Positions 17,868 through 26,370 of a stretch of 64,000 bases of DNA are shown here, in pieces. Source of the DNA: Microbacterium sp. LWH11-1.2 (GTDB lineage Bacteria; Actinomycetota; Actinomycetes; Actinomycetales; Microbacteriaceae); assembly GCF_038397745.1 (NCBI RefSeq), contig NZ_CP151636.1, positions 4,154,001-4,218,000 of the forward strand. Reading direction: 5' to 3'. The first letter of the stretch is position 1. Every line of letters starts with the position of its first letter. The position numbers and the translations under genes are program-made. A model generated the notes under the pieces. The model was given only the letters and a program-made list of their open reading frames with translations, was not told where the DNA came from and searched no databases.

Positions 17868-19072
17868 GCGTGCTCTCGTTCCTGGGTCTCTGCGGCTGTC
17901 GACGGGCCGATCGGGAGCGAGCCGCGGACGACGAACTGCGCCCCTCGGCGTTCGGCTTGCAGACTACCGCCGACGAGCTGCGCCCGTTCGCGCATGCCGA
18001 TGAGCCCGTGCCCGCCGGGGGCCGCGGATGCTCCTCCGGACACCGTGTTGCGCACCTCGATGTCGACGCGCTCCGGCAGCCACGCCAGGTGCACATGGAC
18101 GCTGCCGTCGCCGTGGCGGATCGCGTTCGTCAGCGCCTCCTGGAGGATGCGGTAGACCGCCAGCTGAATCGACCCCGGCGGCTCGCCCGGGGGCATCGGG
18201 TCGACCGTGACGAGCGGCTCCACCCCGGCCTGACGCACCTGCGCGAACAGCGCCTCGAGGTCGGCGAGCGTCGGCTGCGGCCCGTCGCCCTGACGGTGGC
18301 GGAGCTGCGTGAGCAGCATCCGCACGTCGCTCAGGGCTCCGCGAGCCGTCGAGGCGATCGTGCCGAGCGCCTCGGTCGCCATCTCGGGCTTCGTCGCGGC
18401 TGCATATCGAGCACCGTCGGCCTGCGCGATGACGACCGCCAGCGAGTGGGCGACGATGTCGTGCATGTCGCGCGCGATGCGCACGCGCTCCTGCTCCTCG
18501 GCGGCGAGCGACTCCGCCTGCAGCTGCGCGGAGCGGGTGCGCCGAGCGCGCAGCACGACACGCCAGAGCAGACCGCAGACCCACGCGAAGCCCAGGGCGA
18601 GCACCGAGACGATCAGCAGCAGGGTCCCCGCGGTCAGCTTCTCCCAGCCGGTGCCGGGCCCGAGCGCGACGCCGTTGACGAAGACCATGTACAGGGCGGC
18701 GATGAGTCCGCCGCCGAGCGCCGATCCGAACCCCCACCAGAGCACGCGCCTGGTCCCCCAGGCAGACGTCGCGTAGAGCACGAGCAGGATCGCGAAGTCG
18801 ATCGGAAGCGGGCCGAAGCCCGCCAGCATCTGCACGACCGCACCCGCCCAGGCGGCGGCGAGTGCGAGTCCCGGGGCGAGTCGGCCGATCGCGACGCCGC
18901 CGAACATCAGGAAGCCCGAGACGGCGACGGCGCCGACCGCGACGCCGTTGATCGCCTGGTTGCCCGTGCCGGGGCCGTAGAACACGACCGACATGGGCGT
19001 CAGGACGAGGAATAGCAGCGCTGCCCCGACGATGTCGAGGATCAGCGCCGTACGGGAGAGCGGGCGGATCAC
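17864..19072 (-). CDS. Sensor histidine kinase (HisKA_3, NarX/DesK-like)
   Basis: 402-residue membrane kinase. About five to six helices fill residues 8-175 with almost no extracellular loop, typical of sensors that read the membrane or a partner ABC protein. The dimerisation domain carries RIARDMHDIVAHS with phosphoacceptor His204, then an HATPase_c domain with LQEALTNAIRHG and GHGLIGMRERA. Start GTG at 19072 has a -10 box 6 nt upstream and also a G-rich stretch that could serve as a ribosome site. Confidence 0.9.
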   Translation of the reverse strand: MIRPLSRTALILDIVGAALLFLVLTPMSVVFYGPGTGNQAINGVAVGAVAVSGFLMFGGVAIGRLAPGLALAAAWAGAVVQMLAGFGPLPIDFAILLVLYATSAWGTRRVLWWGFGSALGGGLIAALYMVFVNGVALGPGTGWEKLTAGTLLLIVSVLALGFAWVCGLLWRVVLRARRTRSAQLQAESLAAEEQERVRIARDMHDIVAHSLAVVIAQADGARYAAATKPEMATEALGTIASTARGALSDVRMLLTQLRHRQGDGPQPTLADLEALFAQVRQAGVEPLVTVDPMPPGEPPGSIQLAVYRILQEALTNAIRHGDGSVHVHLAWLPERVDIEVRNTVSGGASAAPGGHGLIGMRERAQLVGGSLQAERRGAQFVVRGSLPIGPSTAAETQEREHA

Positions 19073-19078
19073 TCCCCC

Positions 19079-19084
19079 ACGCTA
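19079..19084 (-). promoter_or_regulatory. -10 box of the histidine kinase-response regulator operon
   Basis: TAGCGT on the minus strand, 6-nt gap to the GTG at 19072. Confidence 0.5.
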
Positions 19085-19131
19085 CGCGAGCGCCTCAGCG
19101 CCGGCATCCGCCTCGAGATGTATCCGTGCGC

Positions 19132-19923
19132 CTATGCGCGGCAGAGGATCTCGCCGTGCGGAACCAGGTACCACCCGTCGCCGTCATCGGCCCAGCGCTT
19201 CCAGGCGTCGCTGATGGCGCGGAGGTCTTCCGGCGTCGCCATCCCGCTGTCGACGAGCTGGCGCGCGAGCGCGGACTCGAGGATCCGGTCGGCCCACATG
19301 CCTCCCCACCATGCCCGTTCGGCGGGTGACGCGTAGCACCACGTGGATGCCGTCGCCGTGACGTCGTCGAACCCTGCTGCCCGCGCCCAGGACAGCAGAC
19401 GACGGCCGGCATCCGGCTCCCCGCCGTTGGCCCGAGCGGCCTCGCGGTACAGGGTGAGCCAGCGGTCGAGTTCAGGAAGCACGGGGAACGACAGGAAACC
19501 GGCGTAGTCCGCATCGCGGGCCGCGACGATCCCGCCGGGGACGGTGACGCGACGCATCTCGCGGAGCGCCTGCACGGGATCGCCGACATGCTGCAGCACC
19601 TGGTGCGCGTGCACGACGTCGAAGGAGTCGTCCGGGAAGCTCAGCGCGTGGACGTCCTCCACCGAGAAGTCGACATTCGTGAGGCTGCGCTCGGTGACGA
19701 GGCCCCGCGACAGGGACAGCGCGGACTCGTCGATCTCCGTGGCCGTGACGTGGGCGACGACGCCCGCGAAGTCGACCGTGATCGATCCGGGGCCGGCGCC
19801 GACGTCGAGGAGGCGGGTCGTCTTCTCGAGGTGAGGGCGGAGATAGGCGGCGGAGTTCGCGATGTTCCGGATGTTGTGCGAGCGCAGGACGGACTCGTGA
19901 TGTCCGTGGGTGTACAGGGCCAT
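19132..19923 (-). CDS. Class I SAM-dependent methyltransferase
   Basis: 263-residue methyltransferase of the UbiE/Methyltransf_11 type. Motif I LLDVGAGPGSIT (about residues 38-49), acidic TEIDESAL, and motif SFDVVHAHQVLQH are all present. The opening MALYTHGHHESVLRSH resembles a common actinobacterial group acting on small molecules. The substrate is unknown. Its promoter overlaps the stop codon of the upstream P-loop gene. Confidence 0.88.
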   Translation of the reverse strand: MALYTHGHHESVLRSHNIRNIANSAAYLRPHLEKTTRLLDVGAGPGSITVDFAGVVAHVTATEIDESALSLSRGLVTERSLTNVDFSVEDVHALSFPDDSFDVVHAHQVLQHVGDPVQALREMRRVTVPGGIVAARDADYAGFLSFPVLPELDRWLTLYREAARANGGEPDAGRRLLSWARAAGFDDVTATASTWCYASPAERAWWGGMWADRILESALARQLVDSGMATPEDLRAISDAWKRWADDGDGWYLVPHGEILCRA

Positions 19924-19928
19924 GCGGA

Positions 19929-20990
19929 TCAGTCTGGCAGGTGCGCCCGCACCTGCTCGGCGACCTCGGACGCCGACATCCCGGCCCTGCCGATGAGAAG
20001 CTCTCCCGCGCGCACAGGCGTCTGCCGCTGACGCGCACCCAGGGCGACGATGTCGTCGACGGCCTGCGGGGAAGCCCCGATCAGATCGTCACCGGCCAGC
20101 AGCGGACCGGTACCCGCGGCCCCCTGCAGCGCGCGAGCGCGGCGGGTGTCGTCGTCGGCATCCAGCCGGAAGAACCGGATGTCGGAGCCGGGGAAGGCAT
20201 CCCGCACGGCCGCCGGGCTCGTCTCGAAGGGGGCCACCGCGACGAGGGTCCGCGCTCCGGCTCCGGCGAACAGCCGCTGCAGCGAGGTCGTGTTGCGCAG
20301 CCCCACGGTGCGGTCGACGTTCCATACGAACCCGAGCTGGGCGACATCGACGAATCCCGTGCGCTGCCCGGCCCTCCACGACTCGGCGGCGATCTCCCAG
20401 CCGACACTGGACGCTCCGGCGCATCGTGGCCCCGTGATCCAGATGATTCTTCCCGCCACGTCGGGCTCCCTCCGCGGGAACTCCGCGGGTGTCGCGACGG
20501 ATCCGGGAGACGGCCGTTCGAGCACGATGCGCACGGTCTCCTCGACGGCGCTGCCGTCTGTGGCGACCCTCGCCCACGCCGGATGAGCCGCCGCGGCCTC
20601 CGCCGTGCCGACCGCGAGCACATCGTCGACCTGCTTCTGCGGCCAGCCCCGGGGAGCGAGACGCACTCGCCTCGTCGCCTCATCCGCATCCAGCCAGAGC
20701 GAGACCGTGGGGTGACCGTTCGCCCGGGGCGGGTCCGCCGGATCAGCGACTCCCGAGACGACGAGCCGCTCGACACCGGCAGCGGCGAAGGACCGGGCGA
20801 CGCGTCGGAGCGCGTTCTCCTTGAGATCCCAGCGGTCGGGATCCTCAGACGGGGCGGGATAGCACATGCCGAGCTGGTCGATGTCGACGTATCCGACGCG
20901 CACGCCGTCGGCCGTCAGCTGGCGGGCGACGGCCCACGCGACGGTGCTCTTGCCCACGCCGGGCACTCCGGCCAACCGCAGTATGTCCAT
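19929..20990 (-). CDS. Protein with two P-loop NTPase (AAA/kinase-like) domains, the second degenerate
   Basis: 353-residue cytoplasmic protein of unknown role. The N-terminal half has a good Walker A, GVPGVGKST at residues 8-16, followed by GYVDIDQLGM. The C-terminal half repeats the layout with GPRCAGASS at 187-195 and GFVDVAQLGF near 212-221, but the essential Lys of the loop is replaced by Ala, so it probably does not hydrolyse ATP normally. The two halves look like an internal duplication. Nucleotide-kinase-like proteins are the nearest fold; no substrate is proposed. Confidence 0.75.
   Translation of the reverse strand: MDILRLAGVPGVGKSTVAWAVARQLTADGVRVGYVDIDQLGMCYPAPSEDPDRWDLKENALRRVARSFAAAGVERLVVSGVADPADPPRANGHPTVSLWLDADEATRRVRLAPRGWPQKQVDDVLAVGTAEAAAAHPAWARVATDGSAVEETVRIVLERPSPGSVATPAEFPRREPDVAGRIIWITGPRCAGASSVGWEIAAESWRAGQRTGFVDVAQLGFVWNVDRTVGLRNTTSLQRLFAGAGARTLVAVAPFETSPAAVRDAFPGSDIRFFRLDADDDTRRARALQGAAGTGPLLAGDDLIGASPQAVDDIVALGARQRQTPVRAGELLIGRAGMSASEVAEQVRAHLPD
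19931..19936 (-). promoter_or_regulatory. Leaderless -10 box fused to the P-loop gene stop codon
   Basis: CAGACT on the minus strand, 7-nt gap to the ATG at 19923; the last bases CT plus the following nucleotides belong to the upstream GAC TGA end. Confidence 0.5.
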
Positions 20991-20996
20991 CCGACG

Positions 20997-21002
20997 AGTC
21001 TG
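20997..21002 (-). promoter_or_regulatory. Leaderless -10 box of the tandem P-loop gene
   Basis: CAGACT on the minus strand, 6-nt gap to the ATG at 20990. Confidence 0.5.
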
Positions 21003-21018
21003 GCAGGAGCCCCGGGTG

Positions 21019-22179
21019 TCAGTGGAGCTCGGCGGCCACGCGCCGGATCGCCTCGCGGTCGGGCTTGCCGGAGGCGAGCGCCGCCAGCTCGTCGACCACG
21101 ATCATCCGGGCCGGCCGTGCGTGCTTGCCGATCTCCTCGCCCACGGCGTCGCGTGCCTGCGCGAGCTGCTCCCCCTCGCTGCGCCGCAGGACCTCGCCGC
21201 GTGCGACGACGATCACCGAGGCCTCCCCCCAGCGTTCATCCTCGACGCCGACGACGACAGCCTGGTGCAGGCCGGGGATGCGCCGCACGATCCGCTCGAC
21301 GCGGTCAAGCGAGATGTTGATCCCCCCGGACACGATGACGTTGTCGGCGCGCCCGTGCACACGGACGACGCCGTCCTCCACGAGTCCGAGATCACCCGTG
21401 CGATACCAGCGGATGCCGTGCTCGTCGCGCACGAATGTGCGCGCGGTCAGGGCCGCGTCCCCGAGGTAGCCCTCGGCGAGCATCGGGCCCGCGATCCGCA
21501 GTTCGCCGTCGACCGATCGCACCGTGACCGTCTCGAGCGGCACCCCGTCGTACACGCAGCCGCCGCTCGTCTCGGTCGAACCGTAGGTGCGGACGAGACG
21601 GATGCCGAGGTCGGCGGCGCGCTCTCGCAGCGGTTCGGGCAGCGACTGGCCGCCGACGAGGATCGCCCGATACGCCTGCAGGGCGGCACGCACGGCCGTG
21701 TCCCCGGCCGCGTCGAGCAGCGTCGCGACCTGGGCGGGCACGAGGGATGTGAACAGGTCCGGGAGGCCGGCGCTCGACCCTGGCGCCGGTCGCAGCATCT
21801 CGAACGTCGCCTCGGCGAACGAATTCGGCGAGAAGCGGCCGTCGATCACCGCCGGCTCCGTGCCGGCGAGAATCGATCGCACCAGGACCTGGAGCCCCGC
21901 CACGTAGCCGGCGGGCAGTGCGAGCAGCCACCGCCCGCTGCCGATGCGGCTCGCTGTCGCCTCGGCACTCGCCCGCAGCGCCTCCGCGCTCAGGGAGACG
22001 CGCTTCGGGATGCCGCTCGACCCGGAGGTCGCGATGACCGCCGCGATACCGTCCGGCACCTCGTCCGGTGCACCCGCGAGCATTCCGAAGCCCAGGGCCG
22101 GCCCGTCGTCGAGAGCGCGCTGCAGCGCGTCGCGGAGCTGCCCCGGGTCTTCGGCATCCGTCGCGATCAGGGCGGTCAT
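21019..22179 (-). CDS. menE: o-Succinylbenzoate-CoA ligase (MenE)
   Basis: Adenylate-forming ligase of menaquinone synthesis, converting o-succinylbenzoate to its CoA ester. It shows the AMP-binding loop TSGSSGIPK, the core YGSTETSGG, the hinge aspartate in WYRTGDLGLVEDG, GRADNVIVSGGINIS, and the C-terminal catalytic Lys in SGKPDREAI. At 386 residues it is short for the superfamily, as usual for actinobacterial MenE. The ATG at 22179 lies 16 nt after the menB stop, so the two are co-transcribed. Confidence 0.92.
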   Translation of the reverse strand: MTALIATDAEDPGQLRDALQRALDDGPALGFGMLAGAPDEVPDGIAAVIATSGSSGIPKRVSLSAEALRASAEATASRIGSGRWLLALPAGYVAGLQVLVRSILAGTEPAVIDGRFSPNSFAEATFEMLRPAPGSSAGLPDLFTSLVPAQVATLLDAAGDTAVRAALQAYRAILVGGQSLPEPLRERAADLGIRLVRTYGSTETSGGCVYDGVPLETVTVRSVDGELRIAGPMLAEGYLGDAALTARTFVRDEHGIRWYRTGDLGLVEDGVVRVHGRADNVIVSGGINISLDRVERIVRRIPGLHQAVVVGVEDERWGEASVIVVARGEVLRRSEGEQLAQARDAVGEEIGKHARPARMIVVDELAALASGKPDREAIRRVAAELH

Positions 22180-22195
22180 GGCAGGTCCGCGGGCT

Positions 22196-23140
22196 TCAGT
22201 AGTGCCAGGGGAACGACGACCAGTCGGGGTCGCGCTTCTCGAGGAACGAGTCGCGTCCCTCGACGGCCTCGTCGGTGCCGTAGGCCAGGCGGGTCGCCTC
22301 ACCGGCGAACACCTGCTGTCCGACGAGCCCGTCGTCGACCGCGTTGAACGCGAACTTCAGCATCCGGATCGCCGTGGGCGACTTGGTCAGCACGGTCCGT
22401 GCCATCTTCAGCGCCTCGACCTCGAGCTCGGCATGCGGCACGACGCGGTTCACCGCGCCGGCCTCGTAGGCGCGCTGCGCGGAGTACTCCTCCGCCAGGA
22501 AGAACACCTCCCGCGCGAACTTCTGCCCGGTCTGGCGGGCCATGTAGGCGGAGCCGTATCCGGCGTCGAAGCTGCCGACGTCGGCATCCGTCTGCTTGAA
22601 ACGCGCCTCTTCCGCCGAGGCGATCGTCAGGTCGCACACCACGTGCAGCGAGTGCCCGCCGCCGGCTGCCCATCCCGGGACGACGGCGATGACGACCTTC
22701 GGCATGAAGCGGATGAGACGCTGCACCTCGAGGATGTGGAGACGTCCCACGCGAGCGGAGGAACCCTCGGCCTCTGAGCCCGTCGCCCCTTGGGCCCCTG
22801 AGCCTGTCGAAGCGTCGGAGTACTTGTACCCGTCGCGTCCGCGGATGCGCTGGTCGCCGCCGGAGCAGAACGCCCACCCGCCGTCCTTCGGGCTCGGGCC
22901 GTTGCCGGTCAGCAGCACCGCGCCGATGCGAGGGTCCTGACGCGCGATGTCGAGAGCGCGGTACAGCTCGTCGACCGTGTGGGGGCGGAAGGCGTTGCGC
23001 ACCTCCGGCCGGTCGAACGCGATGCGGGCGACGCCCCCGTCGTGCGTCACGTGGGCGGTGATGTCCGTGTAGTCCTCGGCTCCGGGCGCGAGCACCCATT
23101 CGGCGGGGTCGAACAGATCGGAGACGAATGCGGTGGTCAC
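22196..23140 (-). CDS. menB: 1,4-Dihydroxy-2-naphthoyl-CoA synthase (MenB)
   Basis: Crotonase-fold enzyme closing the naphthoate ring in menaquinone synthesis, 314 residues. The oxyanion-hole region CSGGDQRIRGRDGY (residues 92-105), GWAAGGGHSLHVVCD and the terminal WSSFPWHY are classic MenB features. A Gly/Ser-rich loop after residue 108 (DASTGSGAQG) is encoded by a copy of the dispersed palindromic repeat and lies where other MenB proteins vary. The GTG start has a -10 box 7 nt upstream. Confidence 0.95.
   Translation of the reverse strand: MTTAFVSDLFDPAEWVLAPGAEDYTDITAHVTHDGGVARIAFDRPEVRNAFRPHTVDELYRALDIARQDPRIGAVLLTGNGPSPKDGGWAFCSGGDQRIRGRDGYKYSDASTGSGAQGATGSEAEGSSARVGRLHILEVQRLIRFMPKVVIAVVPGWAAGGGHSLHVVCDLTIASAEEARFKQTDADVGSFDAGYGSAYMARQTGQKFAREVFFLAEEYSAQRAYEAGAVNRVVPHAELEVEALKMARTVLTKSPTAIRMLKFAFNAVDDGLVGQQVFAGEATRLAYGTDEAVEGRDSFLEKRDPDWSSFPWHY
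22770..22813. repeat. CCTGAGCCTGTCGAAG repeat inside menB
   Basis: One good copy (22795-22813) and a degenerate copy just before it (about 22770-22788) lie within the coding sequence and add an in-frame Gly/Ser-rich loop. Confidence 0.75.
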
Positions 23141-23147
23141 GGGATCC

Positions 23148-23153
23148 AGCCTA
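23148..23153 (-). promoter_or_regulatory. Leaderless -10 box of menB-menE
   Basis: TAGGCT on the minus strand, 7-nt gap to the GTG at 23140. Confidence 0.6.
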
Positions 23154-23178
23154 TTCCCGCCCTCCCCGAGAACGACGA

Positions 23179-23204
23179 AACGCCGCCCCGAAGAGGGCGG
23201 CGTT
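23179..23204 (-). terminator. Intrinsic terminator of the PadR-membrane protein operon
   Basis: AACGCCGCCC and GGGCGGCGTT arms (10 bp, 6-nt loop CGAAGA) lie 16 nt after the membrane protein stop; on the minus strand the stem is followed by TTTCGTCGTTCT. Confidence 0.8.
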
Positions 23205-23219
23205 CCGTCTGCCGGGAGT

Positions 23220-24212
23220 TCAGCTCCGGCGCGCGCGCGAGGCCTTCAGCCAGCCGTCGATGATGTCCCACACGACGATCCCTGCCGTGACGACGCCGAG
23301 GACGACGCTGACCACACGCAGCACCCCGCCCTGCTCGGCGGCACCGGCGTTCGCATTCGCGAGGTCGTCTGCGTGGTTCGTCGCGAGGTAGTCGAGGAAC
23401 TCCGGGTTGACCAGCTGACCCGAGGCGAGCAGGTACAGCGCGGGAACGGCGAAGGCGATGGCCAGTACGGTGTTCACCACGGCGAAGCCGGCGTTCCAGC
23501 GTCCGGCGCGGTAGACGGCGATCGCGAGCAGCAGCTCCGCCGCCATCAGGACGAGCAGCGCCGTCATCCACCACGGCCACAGCTCCGGGTTCAGGATGGG
23601 CAGCGCCTCGCCGTCCGTGCGGACGAAGCCTCGCAGCGCATCCCACAGGATCGCGGCACCCGCTAGCACGAGGAAGATGATCGAGCCGATCATCTCGGAG
23701 AAGCCGGCACGGGTCTCGTAGATCTCCGGCAGCTGGTCGACGCTCCACTCGGTCTCCGGCACCGGCACCGTCCGCTCCAGGATCGCGAAGACGAGCGTGG
23801 TCCAGAAGCCCACGTTCACGATCACCTGGATGATCACGACGACGACCGCGCCGATGGTCTCGCCGATCGTCGCGAATTCCAGGATCTTGGCGATCGTGAC
23901 GCCGAATGCCGCACAGGCGGGAACGATCCAGAGGAGCAGCTTCAGCAGTCGCCACCAGACGAGGAAGTAGCGCGGGCCGATCAGGTGCAGCGGGCGATCG
24001 GCGTAGCCGGCGGCGAGGACGCCCGGGTCGCCGAGCTCCGTGAGCACGGAGTGCTCGGCGGCCTCGCGCGGCTCGCCCTGCTCGACGCGGGCCTCGACGG
24101 CGTCGGCGATCGATGCCTCGAGCTCGGCCCGCACATCGGCCTGCGCCGTCGCGGGCAGGCTGCGGATGGTGGCGGTGATGTACCGCTCGGTGAGGGTGGT
24201 CTTGGTAGGCAT
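23220..24212 (-). CDS. Membrane protein with cytoplasmic HAAS-type N-terminal domain
   Basis: 330-residue membrane protein of unknown job. Residues 1-75 form a helical cytoplasmic domain (ITATIRSLPATAQADVRAELEASIADA and a GDPGVLAAGYADRP turn) typical of the HAAS/DUF1700 modules that accompany PadR regulators. About six to seven helices follow from residue 85. It starts 1 nt after the PadR stop, so the pair is a regulator-effector operon, commonly linked to envelope or antibiotic stress. No enzymatic motif is seen. Confidence 0.75.
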   Translation of the reverse strand: MPTKTTLTERYITATIRSLPATAQADVRAELEASIADAVEARVEQGEPREAAEHSVLTELGDPGVLAAGYADRPLHLIGPRYFLVWWRLLKLLLWIVPACAAFGVTIAKILEFATIGETIGAVVVVIIQVIVNVGFWTTLVFAILERTVPVPETEWSVDQLPEIYETRAGFSEMIGSIIFLVLAGAAILWDALRGFVRTDGEALPILNPELWPWWMTALLVLMAAELLLAIAVYRAGRWNAGFAVVNTVLAIAFAVPALYLLASGQLVNPEFLDYLATNHADDLANANAGAAEQGGVLRVVSVVLGVVTAGIVVWDIIDGWLKASRARRS

Positions 24213-24213
24213 G

Positions 24214-24546
24214 TCAGTTCTCCTCTGAGGTGAGGGATGCGATCGCCGTCGTGAGAGATCGCCATTCGTCGGTGAGGGTGTCGGCCAGCCGGACGCCGGT
24301 CTCCGAGGTGCGGTAGAACTTGCGGGGCCTGGCCTCGTCGGTGTTCCACTCGCTCGTCAGGTACTCCTGCTTCTCCAGTCGGCGAAGCAGCGGGTACAGC
24401 GTGTTCGCGTCGGTGGCGAAGCCGCGGCGCTCGAGGTCCTCGAGCAGTCCGTAGCCGTACCCCGCCGTGCGCAGCAGCTGCAGGCAGGCGAGCACGATGG
24501 TGCCGCGCCTGAGCTCCTGCAGATGTGTGTCGAGCGTCTCGTTCAT
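24214..24546 (-). CDS. PadR-family transcriptional repressor
   Basis: 110-residue winged-helix regulator of the short PadR subfamily 2. The winged helix (about residues 8-85) includes GTIVLACLQLLRTAGYGYGLLEDLE and NTLYPLLRRLEKQEYL, followed by a dimerising C-terminal helix. It precedes a HAAS membrane protein and probably represses its own promoter, where three TGTGTGA repeats lie between -35 and the start codon. Confidence 0.9.
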   Translation of the reverse strand: MNETLDTHLQELRRGTIVLACLQLLRTAGYGYGLLEDLERRGFATDANTLYPLLRRLEKQEYLTSEWNTDEARPRKFYRTSETGVRLADTLTDEWRSLTTAIASLTSEEN

Positions 24547-24599
24547 GAATCACACGTTACTGTGCGTCACACACCATTGTCAATCACACATTTATGTGA
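24547..24599. promoter_or_regulatory. Candidate PadR operator
   Basis: Within and around the promoter are GTGTGATT copies near 24547 and 24583, a TGTGTGA copy between them, and the near-palindrome ACATTTATGT at 24588-24597, which fits the ATGT/ACAT half-sites described for PadR proteins. Confidence 0.45.
24554..24583 (-). promoter_or_regulatory. Promoter of the PadR operon
   Basis: On the minus strand TTGACA (24583-24578) and TAACGT (24559-24554) are 18 nt apart, and the -10 ends 7 nt before the ATG at 24546, predicting a leaderless transcript with a full consensus -35. Confidence 0.65.
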
Positions 24600-24676
24600 G
24601 GGCTCCCGTGACAGTTCTGGCGGGTGTCTCCATCCACGACCCGCCACAGCTGCCACGGGAACGAGAAGCATGGGGG

Positions 24677-24682
24677 CACAAT
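24677..24682 (+). promoter_or_regulatory. Leaderless -10 box of menC
   Basis: CACAAT with a 6-nt gap to the ATG at 24689. Confidence 0.45.
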
Positions 24683-24688
24683 GGGGTC

Positions 24689-25666
24689 ATGCTCCCCCCG
24701 CTCGCAGACCTCCTCGCTTCCGCCCGCGTCGCCTCGCTCCCGATGCACACCCGCTTCCGCGGCGTCGACACGCGGGAGGCGCTCCTGTTCGAGGGGCCGG
24801 AGGGGTGGGCCGAGTTCTCCCCCTTCGTGGAGTACGACGATGCGGAGGCCGCGAGCTGGCTCGCCGCCGCCATCGATTTCGGCTGGCATCCCCAGCCCGC
24901 GCCGCTGCGCGATCGAGTACGCGTGAACGCGACGATCCCCGCGATCCCGGCGGAGCGCGTCGCCGAGGTCCTGGCGCGCTTCGCCGGATGCCGGACGGCG
25001 AAGGTGAAGGTCGCCGAGCCCGGCCAGACGCTCGCGGACGACGTCGCCCGGGTGCGCGCAGTGCGGGAGGCGATGGGCCCGGAGGGTCGCATCCGCGTGG
25101 ACGCGAACGGGATGTGGAACGTCGACGAGGCCGAGCACGCGGTGCACGCCCTGAACGAATTCGACCTCGAGTACGTCGAGCAGCCGTGCGCGACCGTGCC
25201 GGAGCTCGCCGACCTGCGCAAGCGGGTGAAGTACATGGGCATCCCGGTCGCCGCTGACGAGAGCGTGCGAAAGTCGTCCGATCCGCTCGCCGTCGCCCGC
25301 GCCCGCGCCGCAGACATCCTGGTGATCAAGGCGCAACCGCTGGGCGGAGTGACGCACGCACTGCAGATCGTGACGGCCGCCGGTCTCCCCGTCGTCGTGT
25401 CGAGCGCACTCGACACCGCGATCGGCCTGTCACAGGGCGCCGCCCTCGCGGCTGCTCTCCCGAACCTGGACTACGACTGCGGACTCGGCACCTCGTCGCT
25501 CTTCCTCGATGATGTCGCCGACCTGCGCCCTGTCGATGGCGCGATCCCCGTCGGCCGGGTGACGCCGGATGCCGCAGCGCTCACGCGCCTGGCCGCCTCG
25601 GCCGAGCGCCGCGACTGGTGGCTGGCCCGACTCGAGCGCTGCCACGGAGTGCTCGCCGAGGCCTGA
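24689..25666 (+). CDS. menC: o-Succinylbenzoate synthase (MenC)
   Basis: Enolase-superfamily dehydratase of menaquinone synthesis, 325 residues, using Mg2+. The catalytic Lys pair is in AKVKVAE, metal ligands follow in RIRVDANGMWN, VEQPCA and VAADESVRK, and the second catalytic Lys is in LVIKAQPLGG. The short actinobacterial form lacks most of the capping domain found in longer homologues. It diverges from the PadR operon and belongs to the pathway of menB and menE nearby. Confidence 0.92.
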   Translation: MLPPLADLLASARVASLPMHTRFRGVDTREALLFEGPEGWAEFSPFVEYDDAEAASWLAAAIDFGWHPQPAPLRDRVRVNATIPAIPAERVAEVLARFAGCRTAKVKVAEPGQTLADDVARVRAVREAMGPEGRIRVDANGMWNVDEAEHAVHALNEFDLEYVEQPCATVPELADLRKRVKYMGIPVAADESVRKSSDPLAVARARAADILVIKAQPLGGVTHALQIVTAAGLPVVVSSALDTAIGLSQGAALAAALPNLDYDCGLGTSSLFLDDVADLRPVDGAIPVGRVTPDAAALTRLAASAERRDWWLARLERCHGVLAEA

Positions 25667-25676
25667 GCCGGCTCAG
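25663..25676. terminator. Palindrome spanning convergent stop codons of menC and tetR
   Basis: CTGAGCCGGCTCAG is a perfect 14-bp palindrome whose two ends contain the TGA of menC and the TGA of the TetR gene. It is short for a terminator, but nothing else separates the genes. Confidence 0.35.
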
Positions 25677-26296
25677 CCCTCGATGAGCAGCTGCACCAGC
25701 CGGCCGAGCTCTTCGCTCCCGGAGTGGCGGAGCTTCTCGTCGTCCTGGCCGGCCATCGCACCGCGGACGGTCATGCCCTCCCAGACGATCATGAGCATGC
25801 GGGCCGCGACGTCGGCCGGCAGTCGCAGCTTCAGCCGCCCCGCCGCGACGATGTCCTCGACGATCTGCGCGATGCTCGCGACCATCTCGCGCTCCTGCGC
25901 CAGGTAGGCGATGCCGAACTGCTCGTCGCGCAGGGCACGGATGCGGATCTCGCTCATCAGCATCACCCCGAGGCGATCATCGCCCCCGAGCTCCATGACC
26001 TGCTGCACCAGGTCGATGGGGTCGCAGCCTTCGGCGAGCGCGCCCTCTGCCGTCATCTCCTCGACCCGGGTGCGGACCGCGTTCACGCGCACCTCGGCCA
26101 CACTGGCCGTGAGCATGAGGAACAGCTCGTCCTTCGACTCGAAGTTGGAGTAGAAAGCGCCGCGAGTGAAACCGGCGCGCTCGCAGACGGCCTCGACGGA
26201 GGCGCCGTCGAGGCCGACCTCGGCGAAGACCTGTGCCGCCGCCTCGAGGAGTCGGGCACGCGTGTTCTCCCGACTGCGGGTTGCGGGTGTCGTCAT
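25673..26296 (-). CDS. TetR-family repressor of the MMPL transporter
   Basis: 207-residue regulator. The N-terminal helix-turn-helix (about residues 10-55) reads LLEAAAQVFAEVGLDGASVE...GAFYSNFESKDELF; the C-terminal ligand domain has no assigned ligand. The ATG at 26296 follows a perfect AGGAGG by 5 nt. It diverges from the MMPL gene across a 131-nt gap that holds two tandem palindromes, so it most likely represses both promoters. Confidence 0.9.
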   Translation of the reverse strand: MTTPATRSRENTRARLLEAAAQVFAEVGLDGASVEAVCERAGFTRGAFYSNFESKDELFLMLTASVAEVRVNAVRTRVEEMTAEGALAEGCDPIDLVQQVMELGGDDRLGVMLMSEIRIRALRDEQFGIAYLAQEREMVASIAQIVEDIVAAGRLKLRLPADVAARMLMIVWEGMTVRGAMAGQDDEKLRHSGSEELGRLVQLLIEG

Positions 26297-26370
26297 CGAA
26301 ACCTCCTGACCCTTCACTCTCGCATGATTCACACCCCGCACACAGACTCCAGCGGGCGGGTCACTTTACG

